Shown: piece after piece, positions 4,976-5,857 of the stretch | Layout: each line of letters starts with the position of its first letter | How positions within the stretch are numbered: position 1 is the stretch's first letter | DNA from: Opitutia bacterium UBA953 | Lineage (GTDB): Bacteria > Verrucomicrobiota > Verrucomicrobiia > Opitutales > UBA953 | Assembly: GCA_002293125.1 (NCBI GenBank) | Contig: DBCR01000032.1 | Span: 1 to 5,857, forward strand | Reading direction: 5' to 3' | Length of the DNA: 5,857 bases | Translations under genes and position numbers: made by a program | Notes under the pieces: generated by a model | Told to the model about the DNA's origin: nothing | What the model saw: the letters and a program-made list of their open reading frames with translations, nothing else | Databases searched by the model: none

Positions 4976-5857
4976 TCAGGCGACCAGAGCCTTGACGACC
5001 TTGGTCGGGAGCACCCCGGTGAGCTTCTGGTCCAGACCCTGATACTTGTAGGTGAAACGTTCGTGATCGTAGCCGAGCAGGTGGAGGACCGTGGCGTGGA
5101 AGTCGTTGATCGGGAGCGGGTCCTTGACGATGTTGTAGCTGAACTCGTCGGTCTCGCCGTAGATCTGGCCCCCCTTGGCGCCGCCGCCGGCCATCCACAT
5201 GGAGAAGCAGCGCGGGTGGTGGTCGCGGCCGTAGTTCTCCTTGGTGAGTCCGCCCTGACTGTAGATCGTGCGGCCGAATTCCCCGCCCCAGACGATGAGG
5301 GTGTCGTCGAACATCCCGCGTTGCTTGAGGTCCTCGATGAGGGCGTGGCAGGGCTGGTCGATGTCCTTGCACTGGCTGGGCATGCGGCCGTTGACGTTGG
5401 AATGGTGGTCCCAGTTGTTGTGGTAGATCTGGACGAAGCGGACGCCGCGTTCCACGAGGCGGCGGGCCATCAGCACGCTGTTGGCGAAGCTGCCGCGCTT
5501 GCGGGCTTCCTCTCCGTAGAGCTTGAAGATGTGTTCCGGTTCCTTGGTGAGGTCGGTCAGTTCGGGCACCGAGGCCTGCATGCGGAAAGCCATCTCATAC
5601 TGCTTGATGCGGGTATGGGTCTCCGGGTCGCCCACGGTCTCGTAGTTGAGGCGGTTGAGCTGGTTGATGCCGTCGATGGTCTGCTTACGCAGGTCGTCGG
5701 GCACGCCGGGCGGGTTGTTGATGAACAGGATCGGGTCGCCCTTGCTGCGGAACGAGACGCCGGCGTGTTCGCCCGGCAGGTAGCCGCTGGACCACAGGCG
5801 GCTGGAGATCGCCTGTTCCTGGTCACGGTTGGTCGGGGTCGCGATGAGCACCACGAA
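4976..5857 (-). CDS. DUF1501 family protein, N-terminus cut by window edge
   Basis: The last 293 residues are present, ending at a TGA at 4978-4976; the N-terminus, where this family usually has a twin-arginine signal, lies beyond the right edge. Residues below count from the first one visible. Family hallmarks are clear: SSGYLPGEHAGVSFRSKGDP (23-42), NNPPG (47-51), HNNWDHHSN (146-154), VWGGEFGRT (189-197), GRDHHP (210-215), MWMAGGGAKGGQIYGETDEF (220-239), and a C-terminal HATVLHLLGYDHERFTYKYQG (254-274). DUF1501 proteins have a sulfatase/alkaline-phosphatase-like fold and are abundant in Planctomycetota and Verrucomicrobiota, usually beside DUF1549/DUF1553 proteins, but their reaction is not established. 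The His/Asp-rich motifs could bind metal. A strong terminator follows, so it is not in the same transcript as the genes to its left, and the partner gene would be expected to the right of the window. Confidence 0.95.
   Translation of the reverse strand, partial: FVVLIATPTNRDQEQAISSRLWSSGYLPGEHAGVSFRSKGDPILFINNPPGVPDDLRKQTIDGINQLNRLNYETVGDPETHTRIKQYEMAFRMQASVPELTDLTKEPEHIFKLYGEEARKRGSFANSVLMARRLVERGVRFVQIYHNNWDHHSNVNGRMPSQCKDIDQPCHALIEDLKQRGMFDDTLIVWGGEFGRTIYSQGGLTKENYGRDHHPRCFSMWMAGGGAKGGQIYGETDEFSYNIVKDPLPINDFHATVLHLLGYDHERFTYKYQGLDQKLTGVLPTKVVKALVA

Overview
The window is a GC-rich stretch (roughly 60-65% GC by eye) with five protein-coding genes, two of which run off the ends, and no RNA genes. 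The gene content points to a Verrucomicrobiota-type bacterium (Opitutales-like), or less likely a planctomycete: a DUF1501 protein, a secreted concanavalin-like (DUF1080-related) protein, a secreted Asp-box sialidase-family protein, and a LacI regulator with an unusual hinge region. This assignment is inferred from family content alone.

Layout from left to right: (1) 1-1133, minus, a secreted sialidase-family beta-propeller protein missing its C-terminus. (2) 1134-1207, a 74-bp divergent intergenic region with two adjacent perfect dyads and an extended -10 element facing the sialidase gene. (3) 1208-2230, plus, a LacI-family regulator. (4) 2248-4029, minus and convergent with the regulator (17 bp between the stops), a 593-residue fusion of a BadF/NagK-type amino-sugar kinase with N-acetylmuramic acid 6-phosphate etherase (MurQ). 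(5) 4033-4821, minus, a secreted ConA-like protein whose stop lies 3 nt before the fusion gene's start, so the two are very probably one operon. (6) 4822-4975, an intergenic region made largely of short-period repeats plus a clear rho-independent terminator. (7) 4976-5857, minus, the C-terminal part of a DUF1501 protein. The terminator separates it from the ConA-murQ operon.

Working model: the fusion enzyme would phosphorylate an amino sugar (MurNAc, possibly also GlcNAc) and remove the lactyl ether, giving GlcNAc-6-phosphate and D-lactate in the cytoplasm. The secreted sialidase-like and ConA-like proteins would act on extracellular glycan. The LacI protein is the obvious candidate regulator, certainly by position for the sialidase and possibly for the murQ operon. 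This would be an amino-sugar or glycan scavenging locus. The enzyme assignments of the fusion are well supported by motifs; the pathway link between the transcription units is inference.

The least ordinary signals are the kinase-etherase fusion, its linker (which carries a partial duplication of the MurQ start and a 7-bp tandem repeat), several 7-8 bp periodic repeats clustered around 3.0-4.9 kb, a G-quadruplex-type motif over a start codon, and the general lack of Shine-Dalgarno sequences.
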